64,000 nt of DNA from Puccinellia tenuiflora. Lineage: Eukaryota > Streptophyta > Magnoliopsida > Poales > Poaceae. This document shows, in pieces, positions 34,925 to 45,293 of the stretch. Numbering within the stretch: the first letter of the stretch is position 1; each line of letters starts with the position of its first letter. A model generated the notes under the pieces. It made no database searches. It was not told where the DNA came from and worked only from the letters and a program-made list of their open reading frames with translations. Both the position numbers and the translations under genes were made by a program. The DNA lies in NCBI GenBank assembly GCA_012064385.1, contig QRDG01000131.1, forward strand, positions 632,459 through 696,458. The letters run 5' to 3'.

Positions 34925-37282
34925 ATGGGAAAGGAGAAAAGCACTCCTAAGGAAGTGAGGCCTTCCACTACTCGAGGAGGTAAGGACTTGCCAAGTAGGC
35001 AAAACTTTTCACCTGATGTTGCTTCTGCTGTTGTTCCTAAGAAAAAGGGAAAGATTGTTTCTAGTTCACCATTGTCTAAAATGTCTACTAGTAATGAAAG
35101 TGATTTAACATGTGGTAGCATAGACAAAGAAGTGACACTTGAAACACCTGAAATTCCTGAAATATCTGAGATAACTGAAACACCTGAGAATCCTGAATCT
35201 TCTATTAGTAAAAATGTGGAATCTGAACTAGAAGATAGGGAATATTGTGATGATATGGAAACTTCTTCTGAGAAAGAGGATGCTATTATTAAGGCTTTCA
35301 TGAGTCCAGATTATGATGAAATGGATAAACTTGCTAGCTATATAAATTCTCCTCTTGATGACTATTTTCCTGTTACTGATAAAATGAATGGTCCAGCTAT
35401 TAAAATTAATGATAAAGACTATGAGTTTAATGTTGATCCTGAAATTATTGAAAGGGCTGAGAAGTCTAAGTTTTATGGGAGAGAGGATGAGTTTCCTTTC
35501 GATCACATTGCTGATTTGCATGATTTATCTGTGTTATTTGGGAAAGAGGAAATTAACCACTGCCACTATTTCTTAAAATTGTTTCCTTTTTCTTTGGGAG
35601 GAAGTGCTAAAACTTGGTATAAGTGTTTAGAACCTGGATGTATTACTAGCAAGGAAGAATGTTTGCGGATGTTCTTTAATAAGTACTTCCCTGCTAATAA
35701 AATGCATGCTCTAACCCTTGAGATTAGTAATTTTTCACAGAAAGAGAAGGAGGATTTACCCCAAGCTTGGGGGAGGTATAATAAGATGGTTAGGAAATGT
35801 CCTACCCATGGCTTCAAAGATAATGAAATACTTGATATATTTTACAATGGACTAACTGAAAACACCAGAGGCTATCTTGATAGTATTGCAGGTAATGTTT
35901 TTAGGGAAAGGACCGTTGATGAAGCAATTGAGTTATTGCAAACTATCTCAAAGAATTATGATGATTGGAATACTGATGAAATATTTCCGGAGAAGAAAGG
36001 AGGGATACTCAAACTGGACAAAGAGGCAATGAAAGAAGCCTCAAAGGACATTAAAGAGAAGGGAATTAAAACCTCTCATCTCAAGGAATTATCTGAAATG
36101 GGTGCCAAACTTCCTAATGATCAACCATGTTTCCCTATCCCAGTCAATGTTATTAGCACCACAAAAGGTAATGAAAATGTAACATCTTTAACTGAAGTAT
36201 CATATGAGAATGATTTTGCTTATCGTCATGATCCTGAAGAGCATAATATTAGAATGATGATCATGGAAAACTCTCACAAAATTAAATTTCTTCGTGAAAG
36301 TTTGCATGCTAATGTGGGAGAGGTAAAAAGAATTGTTAAACATTGTGAGATGATGAATAATCAAGTAGAACAAATGATTTCTCTTCAAAATCAATTGTAT
36401 GAAAAGCTTAATATGAAGAAACAGGTTTGTGGAGTTAATACTAGGGGAGGTGAAAGTACTCAGGACCCCGACTATCCTGAAGGCCATCCTAAGAGGAAAG
36501 AGCAAGAAGCTCGAGAGAAGAAACTTTCTGCAGTCAAATCTCCCAATGAAAACCAAGATAAAGATGATTCTGAAGAACAAGATAATGATATCTCTATTTC
36601 TGAGGCTGAGACTGAAGATAATAATAATGAAGAGGAGGAATCATCCTCACCTGAAAAAGAACTACAAGAAGATGAAAATGTTGAAGAACCTGAAGCAGCT
36701 GAGAAGGAAGACCCTCAACCATCTACTGAGAAGAACAAGAAGAAAAACCATCCAAATCCACAAAAAGGTAAAGAAAGGGATCCATGGGTACAAAGACCCA
36801 TACCATATCCTCAAGAGGTAATGAAAACTTTGGACGACACTAGATTTGAGAAGTTCTTTGAGTTGATTAAATCTTTATATTTGCAAATTCCTCTTGTTGA
36901 TGCTATTAAAATTCCTCCTTATTCAAAATACATGAAAGATATTGTCACTAATAAAAGAAAGATTTCTACTGATGCTATTACTGCTATGCTTGCTGATTAC
37001 TCCTTTAAAGGGAAAGTGCCTGAAAAACGTGGAGATCCCGGTGTTCCAACTATTCCTTGTCATATTAAAGAAACCTATGTGAGATATGCACTATGTGACT
37101 TGGGGGTTGGTGTTAGTGTCATGCCTTTCTCTTTGTATAAGAAACTTGATTTAAACAAATTGGTTCCAACTGAAGTTTCATTGCAAATGGCTGATAAATC
37201 AACTGCTATACCTATTGGAATATGTGAGGATGTACCTATTTCTGTTGCTAATGTGTTAATCCCTACAGACTTTGTTGTATAA
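34925..37282 (+). CDS. Athila gag with protease N-terminal half
   Basis: The first ATG of the frame is at 34925, giving 785 residues to TAA at 37280-37282. Residues about 1-190 are charged and repetitive (TPEIPEISEITETPE type). The retrotransposon gag domain follows (FPFSLGGSAKTWYKCLEPG to ISKNYDDW). A long acidic and lysine-rich spacer (about 36540-36780) leads to the protease, whose active site reads LCDLGVGVSVMPFSLY instead of the usual DLGAS form. After the TAA the same frame continues with MPEDDNLSIILGRPFLN to a TAG near 37418, so the stop interrupts the protease. The long open gag suggests recent activity in trans. No pol follows. Confidence 0.85.
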   Translation: MGKEKSTPKEVRPSTTRGGKDLPSRQNFSPDVASAVVPKKKGKIVSSSPLSKMSTSNESDLTCGSIDKEVTLETPEIPEISEITETPENPESSISKNVESELEDREYCDDMETSSEKEDAIIKAFMSPDYDEMDKLASYINSPLDDYFPVTDKMNGPAIKINDKDYEFNVDPEIIERAEKSKFYGREDEFPFDHIADLHDLSVLFGKEEINHCHYFLKLFPFSLGGSAKTWYKCLEPGCITSKEECLRMFFNKYFPANKMHALTLEISNFSQKEKEDLPQAWGRYNKMVRKCPTHGFKDNEILDIFYNGLTENTRGYLDSIAGNVFRERTVDEAIELLQTISKNYDDWNTDEIFPEKKGGILKLDKEAMKEASKDIKEKGIKTSHLKELSEMGAKLPNDQPCFPIPVNVISTTKGNENVTSLTEVSYENDFAYRHDPEEHNIRMMIMENSHKIKFLRESLHANVGEVKRIVKHCEMMNNQVEQMISLQNQLYEKLNMKKQVCGVNTRGGESTQDPDYPEGHPKRKEQEAREKKLSAVKSPNENQDKDDSEEQDNDISISEAETEDNNNEEEESSSPEKELQEDENVEEPEAAEKEDPQPSTEKNKKKNHPNPQKGKERDPWVQRPIPYPQEVMKTLDDTRFEKFFELIKSLYLQIPLVDAIKIPPYSKYMKDIVTNKRKISTDAITAMLADYSFKGKVPEKRGDPGVPTIPCHIKETYVRYALCDLGVGVSVMPFSLYKKLDLNKLVPTEVSLQMADKSTAIPIGICEDVPISVANVLIPTDFVV

Positions 37283-38429
37283 GACATGCCTGAGGATGAT
37301 AACTTGTCTATTATCCTTGGTAGACCTTTCTTAAACACTACAGGGGCTGTGATAGATTGCACTGAAAGCAAAGTGACATTCAACGTTAAAGGAAAGGAGC
37401 ACACTATCTATTTTCCCTAGAAGAAAGCTGTTACAATGGTAAACCAAATGGTGAATTGCATTAAAAGAAATACTCTTATAGTTGGAAGCTTTGAAATTCC
37501 CTTACCACCTCCTGAACCAAAATATGCTACCATAATGATTGGAACTATTCCAATCAAATATGAGGTAACTTGAATATCTTCTTTACATATAAAAATAAAG
37601 ATCATGTGTTATATCCTTTACATATTATTAATGAGACCTGATCAACCTCATTATTAATATGGAAATGATGCAAACTTGATTCCTATAAAGATTGCTTGCA
37701 TTTTTTATTTTATATACTCACGAATTCTTAGAATATTTGCTTGGGCATATTTATTTCAAAGTGCAGAAATTTCAGAAATCTAGTTTTGAAAAGTCTCTGT
37801 AGAAAATTTTCTCGAAAAAATTCCAGAAAAATTCAGAGGTAAGTTATTTTCACGGGAGAACTCACAGCCAAAAGAGGGACACCAGAGGGCCACCAGGGGC
37901 CAAAAGAGGGTGCCCCACGCGGCCACTGTACCTGGCCGCATGGGATCCCCCACTTTGGTCCACAGGTGGAGTTAGGTGAGGAGTCGGGGCTCATCTCCTT
38001 CCTCTCGATAGAAAACCAGCTCCAGGTATTTTCTCCAAAAAAAATCGTGCTCTCTTGCTGCTCTCCCTGGATCTCCAAGTATAGAGCAGCTTTCTCGAAT
38101 CTGTTTGGTGGGATTACTCCTTGGTATGTGACTTCTCCACCCATACAATTAGTTTTTGTTCTTGTGCTTTGTATCTGAAGTATTTTGCTGTACTAGGTGT
38201 CACTAAATATGTTTGAGAAATCCATGGATTTAAGTTTTCTAGTTGATATTGATGCATGATATTGATGTGGAGACTAGATGTGGATGGCTTAATGTTGTAT
38301 TAGAGTTTCACATCTTGATTTTTGTTGAAATTTATTTATGGGCAGCAAGGTACCATGTTTAGCAAGGGCAAAGGATTGCTTGCGATGAGCTCAAGGCCCA
38401 AGAGAAGAGCATGCAGAGTCTCCCTCAAC
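37283..38429 (+). other. Athila: protease end, then non-coding
   Basis: The protease tail runs to about 37420 and a short open stretch to 37573. The rest is AT-rich without a recognisable domain, where pol would be expected. A GC-richer block at about 37855-38000 has the look of LTR or leader sequence but I could not identify it. Confidence 0.5.
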
Positions 38430-38890
38430 TAGGATGACAATCACCTTTGGGAGGACTCCGCATCATTTGTGGGGGAGAAGTTGAGGATTCACATGACGAG
38501 ATGGCAAGACCCCCGTGTTCTTCAACAATGGGGAATGAAAGAGGATATAATGATAATATGGGAACCCTTGTAGAGAAGTCCACATTACTTGATTTTGCTT
38601 TGATTTACAACATGGGAATGAGTGTTCCGTATGGGGAGATTCATCTCTACACATATTTGAGTACTAATGGACAGAAAGTGTCCATTAGGCTCCCCTGTAC
38701 TGACCTCTTTGACAGGAGCACTGGAAAGTGGATCGTGAGGGAAGAGCCACCGCAGGAGGAGGCACAAGCTCCAACAATGCAGGGGTACCAACCTCAAGAG
38801 ATTCCACAATACCCAAGCATGGGAGGCTACCCATATGGTCACTACCCTGGAGGTGGAAGTGGTGGATATGGCTACCACCCAGGATATTAG
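38430..38890 (+). pseudogene. Athila downstream ORF remnant
   Basis: Two overlapping frames form one broken coding region. One carries HLWEDSASFVGEKLRIHMTR and further residues to about 38575; the other carries NMGMSVPYGEIHLYTYLS and LPCTDLFDRSTGKW, then a Gln/Pro/Gly/Tyr-rich tail to TAG-type stop at 38888-38890. A frameshift near 38550-38580 separates them, and neither has a convincing ATG. Its place before the 3' UTR matches the third ORF of Athila elements, but I cannot assign a function. No transmembrane segment is visible in this remnant. Confidence 0.4.
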
Positions 38891-40536
38891 CTTGACTGCA
38901 AGCTTGGGGGAGTACTTCTCTTCCTCTCATTTCGTTGTTTTATATCACTCTTATTTTGTTTCGGTTTCTTTCTTTGAAATTGCAAAAACACAAAAAGATT
39001 CTATTTGTTCTTCTTGCTTATTTACTTCTGGTCATTTACTTTATGCTTCTAAAAACCAAAAAGAATAAAAAGATTTTCGTTTTCTTGAATCCGATGCAAA
39101 AATGGAGGTGCAGGAATTTCTGAAATCTGCTCACCGTTTTATTTTTCATATTTTTTATGAAACTCCAGTTGAGCAGAAATTTTAACCACAACTGCAACTT
39201 TTCACGGACTACACACCTGTAAAATATTAGAAAATTCTGAGGTGTTTAAGTATGGTAAAAACAGTACTGAATGCAGTGACATTTTCTGGCAGATTTGAGT
39301 TTTTATTGTGCAGTTCGAATTGGGAGAGGAGAACAACAATGATGAGCTGATGTGCATGAAGTAGATGAAAGGTATGACACCTTTGCCATGCTTATGAAGA
39401 CTTTTTAATAACAGCAAGTGTACACATCATAGTTTCTTTAACATCTAGGGAACTGGTAGCAAATGTTTATCTTCGCCATGTTTTAGTGTGTATGATGATG
39501 CAAGTGAGATATTATTTAGGGATAATACTTGTCTATGGTTTGAACAACTGTAGTTCTAAACAAAGATCTATGCATCCCATTGTGCTTACTAAACTTGCCA
39601 ACCACAGAGAAAGTGAAAAAAATGTTAAAAATGAAGTCATATGCTTGACAAGCTCAGTGGTTAGGAGCTAGCTTAAATGTGCCGACACATGGAAAGCTTT
39701 TAACATTGCACTTAAATTAAAAATTAGTTGATATCATATACTTTTGTCTATGTATGCCTATCATGTCGAAATAAATGTGGAAACTTAGTAAGTTTGAGGA
39801 GTGGGAATAATTGGCTAGAGAGACGCCCGGGCCGCCAACTTAAGCCATGCATCATTCATGGTGGAAATTTACGGCATATCATAGTGAACATTCAGTGATG
39901 CACTTTATAATAAAAGCTAAACCATTAGTAAATAAAAGAAGTGCTGAGATTATTCATTGTCCGTTTGTCTTGTTGTTTCGACATGGACTTGTCCATGTCC
40001 TGGGACAAGAGGTACCCCGGTTGACGCTCTTAATGATGCTTTTATTCTCGCAATGACTGAAAAAACTCGAGCTTGCCTAGCTACACGAGTTGAGTAACAC
40101 ATGGTGTAGGTACTCGTATTCATGGGGCATGAGGCTTTTAACTACAAGTTTGTCAAGCATGTGAGTCATAATAGGGAACATCAAATGTTTTGATAAATTT
40201 AAGAGCAAGGTTGTAAGCACAATGAGTTCACTAGTCAATACATGATTCAATTAAAAGCGATGCAAGAACCTTTGTTTATCGCTACAGTTAGGCAAACTCA
40301 TCCAAGTATTAACACTATGTGTTATTTCTCTTGCAACATATATAGATGCTTTAACATTTATGAGATATACCTTTGCTAGCATTTTGTTAGTTGTTGTAGG
40401 AATTATGTGTTGAATGCTTGTTGCTATTAAACAGTGTTACATATGCAATGCAAAGTTCTTGTCAAAGACTTTTTTATCGCTTCTGCACTATGTTTGAGTT
40501 GTTTGAGGACAAACAACGAGCTAAGCTTGGGGGAGC
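38891..40536 (+). other. Athila 3' untranslated region and PPT
   Basis: About 1.65 kb of AT-rich sequence shows no recognisable coding region. It ends in the purine-rich AAGCTTGGGGGAGC at about 40523-40536, directly before the 3' LTR, which is the polypurine tract. A similar AGCTTGGGGGAG motif occurs at 38901-38912 right after the downstream ORF. Confidence 0.65.
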
Positions 40537-41898
40537 TGATGCATCCAAAATGCATCCACTTTTCCAAGCACTTTGCCTCATAATTTGCTCCGGGATCCTT
40601 CCTTATTTGAATAAACTGCTGATTCTGACGCTGTTTTTAGCAAAGTCTCTCCCCTGGCTATTTTTGCAGGAAATAAAATCGGGGAAAAATACCACGTCAT
40701 TTTTTATGGAAAAGAAGCACTTGGACAAAAAGATGGACACGAGGGGGTGCCGGAAAGCCAAAAGGGGTGGCCCCACGTGGCCCTTGTACCTGGCCGCATG
40801 CCCCCACCCCCCAAATGGTCCTCGGGCACCGTCTCGCCTCTGGCCTTCGACGTACTCCTTCATATATGATAAAAAACGCTTGCCCTAGGGGGGAGGAGCT
40901 TTCCCGAAACACACCGCCGCCACCACCACGTTCTTCGTTTCGGGGACAGATTGATCCAGGATTTCTCCTCCGGTGGAGGGATCCGGAGGCCGTCTTCACC
41001 GCCATCTTCACCGCCTTCATCTCCATCATCCATGAGATCTTTCTCCATCACCATGTGTGAGTAGTTTGCTGTAGGCATGTGAGGTGGATGGGGATTGGAT
41101 GAGATTGACCATGTAATGCTACCCGTTGTTTGATAATCTTAGGGTTTATCTTGAGGATACTTTTGTATTGTGTTGGTGCACTTATGCTATGTTTAATGCT
41201 TCCTACTAGGGCCCGAGTGGCATGATTTCAGTACTGAACTTATTTGCTTCATCATATAATTGAGTTTGGTATTTACCTGCAAAGTGTATCACCTGCTATT
41301 ATGTTGAACCTGCGAACCCTAAAAGTGACATATAGGGAAAACAAGGGGGAGATGTTCTAGTTTTAGGATACTATGTGTTCATGGAGTGTTAATGCATTGT
41401 CCCGGTCTACACGAAAGGGTAGACCTTAATTACCTGTAGTTCCAAGTTGGCCCCGGTGAAATGGGCAGGTAGGGCAATAGATGTTGTGCAAATTCTCTTG
41501 GTTAGTACGCACAACTATTTAAGGAACACATACCTACATAAATCGGAGTTAGAGAAAAACCCCATTGCTAGCCTTACTTTAGTATATGATCAATCTCATT
41601 CATGCAACGCCCCGCTGTCACCTCATGCCTACGTTTTAAATCTCTGAGTTACACTTTCACTTTTCCGGTGAAAACTGGGAAATCCTTGTTACTATTGCTG
41701 TTTTATTTCTGCTCGCTTGAATCCTTTACTGCCATCACTACTACTGCTGCAAGTTATTGATATACAGGTGTGGTTGAGAGTGACGCCTCAATTGCTAAGG
41801 TCTTATTGATATTCTTGTGTTCCCATCGTGTCGAACTATAAATTTGGGTAATACTTCCCAACGAAGACTTCAGCGATCCCCTATACTTGTGGGCATCA
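40537..41898 (+). repeat. Athila 3' LTR (1362 bp)
   Basis: It starts TGATGCATCCAAAATGC and ends TTGTGGGCATCA, colinear with the 5' LTR and with mainly single-base differences. Confidence 0.95.
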
Positions 41899-42505
41899 GC
41901 CAGCCACACCAGCCACCTAAGGCCCATGCAGCAAGGGCTCAAGGGCCCAAGGGTAGGCGCCCTAAAACCCTAGGGCTTGCTTGGGGGCGAAGCCACCCAA
42001 GCCAGCCGCCGGCCCTAGGGCAGGACGCACCCCACCCCTGGCCACCTATATAAGGAGAGGCCAAAGCAGGGCTGGCTGCACCCCAGCTCTCCCAAGCCGT
42101 CGCCCCCTTGCCTCCTCCTCCTCTCCCATAGTTGCTCGGCGAAGCCCTGTCGGGATCTCCACCATATCCACCACCACACCGTCGTCATGTTGTTGATCTC
42201 GCGAGCCTCTCCACCACCTCTTGCGGGATCAAGAACATGGAGTTTTCATCAAGTTGTACGTGTGGATACCTCAGAGGCATTGCTCTTGTGACGCATCGGA
42301 TAATACATCTCCTCACGACTAGACGAGTCTAGTTGCGGGGATAGACTAGCCAACCCCTGCACCGACAAAATATTTGATCGATCTTCGAGGGTAAGAGATT
42401 GGATCTCCACTTCGCTACCTCATCTAGTAGATCTGATCTTGTTTGGGTTTTATTCCGCCTCTTTTGCGTAGGAATTTTTTTGTTTTCTATGCTGCGAACC
42501 CTTCA

Positions 42506-43128
42506 CTTCTTCCTGGGAAATGCAGCGAAGAAGGACACCATTCTCCCGAGAGCGGTATAATTCCCCGTTGACCAAGATGTACATCTTGGCCCTTCGGGCA
42601 ATGCATTCTGCGCTCTTATCGTCGTCCGGGAGGTCTTGATGGTGCAGATACTTCTAAATATCTTCTGCCCAAACTGGCCTAGGATGCTCTACTGCAAATA
42701 CGGGATGCTCCCCGAGAGCTTCTTCCTGGGGCATTCCTTCTGACTCCTTACCGAGCGCTCCCTGCTGACAATACCGGACCTCGATGGACGGATGTGAGAG
42801 TCTTTCCACAAAGATCCCAGGTGGGACGGGCTCCCGTCGGGATGCTATCTTCGATAATTCATCCGCGATGAAATTCTCCCCCCGGGGAATGTGTTCCATC
42901 TGTAACCCTCTGAAATGAAGCTCCAACTTGCGGACTTCTTCCACATAAGCCTTCATTCGGGGGCAGTCATACTCTTTGCTTACTTGATTGGCAACCAACT
43001 GAGAGTCTCCCCTGACCACCAGTCACTGTATTCCTAACCCTGCTGCGGCGCGTAGGCCAGACAACAATCCTTCATACTCTGCGACGTTGTTGGAAGTCGT
43101 CCAATGCCTCCTAAGCTTCTGGGGTCCA
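42506..43128 (-). pseudogene. Tat-2 archaeal-type RNase H and link to integrase
   Basis: The minus strand reads NNVAEYEGLLSGLRAAAG, then RGDSQLVANQVSKEY and GENFIADELSKIASR, typical of the second (archaeal-type) RNase H of Tat elements. This is followed by the linker to the integrase zinc finger (AEDI, stop, then ELYRSRENGVLLRC) up to the solo LTR at 42505. In-frame stops are near 43022 and 42654. Upstream, the frame jumps from the RT connection (about 43120) directly into this domain, so the first RNase H is deleted. Confidence 0.85.
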
Positions 43129-43975
43129 CTGGTACGGACTCCTTTTCTTGAGCAGCTGGAACAGCGGGCGAGCCCGCTCTCCCAGCCTAGAGATGAATCA
43201 CCCTTGCGCCGTCAGGCATCCGTTCAGGCGCTGCACATCCTTAACTTGTCTCGGAGCTTGTATAGCTTCGATAGCTTTGATCTTGCTGGGGTTTGCCTCG
43301 ATTCCTCTATGGGATACCAGGTATCCTAATAGCTTTCCTAATGGCACCCCGAAGGTGCATTTTGCGGGATCGAGCTTAAGTTGGATCTTTCGGAGGTTGC
43401 TAAAGGTCTCTTGAAGGTCACTGATCAGGTCAGATCCATTCCTGGTCTTCACGGTGATGTCGTTGATGTATGCCTCGACGTTACGGCCCATCTGAGATCC
43501 CAAGCAGGCCCTCATAGCCCGCTGGAAGGTAGCTCCGGCGTTCTTCAAGCCGAAGGGCATGCTGGTAAAGCAGAAGCATCCCTATGGGGTGATAAACGCC
43601 GTCTTCTCTTCGTCTTACTTAGGCATCTTGATCTGGTGATACCCTGAAAAGGCGTCCAGGAAGCAGAGGAGGTCGCACCCAGCCATGGAATCTACGATCT
43701 GGTCGATTCGAGGAAGCGGGAATGGATCCTTCGGGCAAGCCTGGTTCAGGTTAGTGAAATCCACGCACAGCCGTTTGTACCCATTTGCTTCGGGACGACG
43801 ACTAGATTCGCTGTCCAGGTGGGATGCAACACTTCCCTTCTGCTTGACTGGCCACGCATCTGGACTGACCGCCAGGTGATGCTCGATAATTTCCCGCGGA
43901 ATTCCTGGGAGATCAGAGGGTTCCCAGGCGAACACATCCGCATTCTTCCGCAAGAATCCCATGAGTTCCACCTCC
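43129..43975 (-). pseudogene. Tat-2 reverse transcriptase, catalytically dead
   Basis: The minus strand gives VFAWEPSDLPGIPREI, NLNQACPKDPFPLPRID, DAFSGYHQIKM, then MPFGLKNAGATFQRAM and KCTFGVPLGKLLGYLVS, the canonical Tat RT order. The catalytic motif at 43459-43470 reads YIND where YVDD is required; both changes are G-to-A on the coding strand. Stops at about 43615-43617 (TAA), near 43582 (TAG) and 43198 (TAG) also break it. Confidence 0.9.
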
Positions 43976-44061
43976 TGCCCGGTGGTCAGCTGAGCGCCGA
44001 TGACGACGCACCGAGTCGTGTCGGTTCCCAGAGGGACTTTCTTGGTGAGTCGCGGCTCCTA

Positions 44062-44535
44062 CTAGAAACGACGCTTCCTGGAAACTGACCGAACGCTGAC
44101 GCCCTCCTGAGGTCGCAGAGACGGGCGCTCCATCCCACGAACATGCTCGACTGCGGGAGACCTGCCTTCACACCCGGCCGTCGCGTCTCGCAAACGCTTC
44201 CGTTTTCGGATTTGCTCGCGAGCCTCACAGGACGGGTTGTCGGGTGGGTCGCGCAGGTGCCTAGTCGTGGTTTTAGAGGCTAGCATTGTCGCTGCGGCAT
44301 AAGGACCAGGGGCGCCGCATTCATGGGGGTGCGCACGTTCCTCTGGCCTACTCAGGTGTAGCAGAGTCGCTATGCGCTCCCTCCATGCCGCAGACGCTGG
44401 GGTGCCCGCTTCCGGCGGGAAATCGATTAGCGCCTCGATTACCGCCAGGGCCTTGTCGTGGCCGTGATTCCGGACCTCGGCCGACGCAAGGGGAAGCTCC
44501 TTGGAATCGGGTCTTCCTCCTGTGGGTGTCGCCAT
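44062..44535 (-). pseudogene. Tat-2 gag N-terminus, truncated
   Basis: An ATG at 44535 (minus), just inside the PBS, starts MATPTGGRPDSKELPLAS and runs about 157 residues to 44062. The context right after LTR and PBS is that of Tat gag. The product is basic and Ala/Arg-rich without a clear domain. The capsid, nucleocapsid and protease regions are missing: within about 90 bp the sequence is already at the start of RT (GAQLTTGQEVELMGFLRK). A deletion of some 2 kb or more is inferred by comparison with the Retand-type copy in this window. Confidence 0.7.
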
Positions 44536-44574
44536 GGCGTGCTTGCCGCTGATCCATACGAGAACTCGCGCGCC

Positions 44575-44592
44575 CCCTACCTGGCGCGCCAG
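44575..44592 (-). promoter_or_regulatory. Primer binding site of Tat-2
   Basis: The minus strand reads TGGCGCGCCAGGTAGGGG two bases after the LTR end, matching the Tat-1 site at 13886-13903. Confidence 0.65.
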
Positions 44593-44593
44593 A

Positions 44594-45293
44594 TGTCGCA
44601 TGTCGAAACGCAGACATCGGAGAGTTTGGTGTGCTCTCCTGTCTTTGTTCATAGGCGGGTGCAAGTAGTTCACCGTTGGATCGAGGTGGTATCGGCTACG
44701 TAGACTATGAGACATACACACACGAGTTTTACCCAGGTTCAGGCCATCCGGAGATGAAACCCTACATCATGCATGTCTGATCTGGTATTGATGTTGGGGT
44801 GATGACAAAGTACAAGAGCTGGTATTCCTCTCTTTCCCTCGGTTGGCTCTCCTTCCTGGGGACTACTTCTCTCAGATGGCCATCCTTCTCCCTATCTTTC
44901 GTGATTCTTCCTCTTTATACCGGTGGTGTCTTCTCTGGTTTCGGTGCCTGCATGGGCGACACCTCACGGCAGCATTGCCACCTCAAGGGACGGGTGTCAC
45001 CGCCTGGAGGTAGTCATATACCAACTCATCTTGATATTATACACGCGTCGAGGCTCCCTTCTGAACTTGGCAGACAGGACATCTTGTCCGACTCTGCTTA
45101 GCCGACCAGCCCGCAGGGAACTCTTGCCAAGTGTCGCTTCAGGTCTGTCTTCCCCTCCCGGGCAGAGCCCCCGGGCAGGTCGTCTTGTAGATTTTTCTGT
45201 GTAGCCCCCGGGAGTCTTGGTGCCTTCGGGGTCGGCCCACACTTTCATCAATCATGACACCCCCGGTGGGTGGGGTGTCGACAATTGCGGAGT
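44594..45293 (-). repeat. Tat-2 5' LTR (700 bp)
   Basis: The minus strand runs from TGTCGACACCCC at 45293 to CATGCGACA at 44594. A TATA box (GTATAAAGAG) lies at 44920-44911. ATTGC at 45294-45298 is the predicted target duplication in the Copia integrase; no partner is visible because the other end of Tat-2 is deleted. Confidence 0.8.

Larger units (their letters stand above)
33473..41898 (+). mobile_element. Athila-type Gypsy element, gag-protease only
   Basis: The element is 8426 bp: 5' LTR 33473-34833, PBS 34844-34861, gag-protease 34925-37420, a short downstream ORF region near 38430-38890, PPT about 40524-40536, 3' LTR 40537-41898. It is flanked by a perfect GCCAG duplication (33468-33472 and 41899-41903). 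RT, RNase H and integrase are absent, so it depends on other elements. The LTRs differ at roughly 35 positions (about 2.6 percent by eye), so it is moderately young. It is inserted into the outer solo LTR. Confidence 0.93.
30503..42505 (+). mobile_element. Solo LTR, interrupted (net about 1.65 kb)
   Basis: The LTR starts TGTTGGAGATATGCCC at 30503 and ends GAACCCTTCA at 42505, flanked by a perfect CTTCT duplication (30498-30502 and 42506-42510). Its pieces are 30503-31230, 33158-33472 and 41904-42505. They are separated by an inverted LTR of the same family and by an Athila element. No internal region is present, so it arose by LTR-LTR recombination. A TATA box (TATATAA) is at 42047-42053. The start resembles a very abundant Triticeae LTR family; Copia or Gypsy membership cannot be told from the LTR alone. 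Confidence 0.9.

Noticed and set aside
31231..42505. Inverted terminal repeats of a large DNA transposon
   Set aside because: The arms are LTRs of one family in opposite orientation, each with TG...CA ends and its own 5-bp duplication; no transposase lies between.
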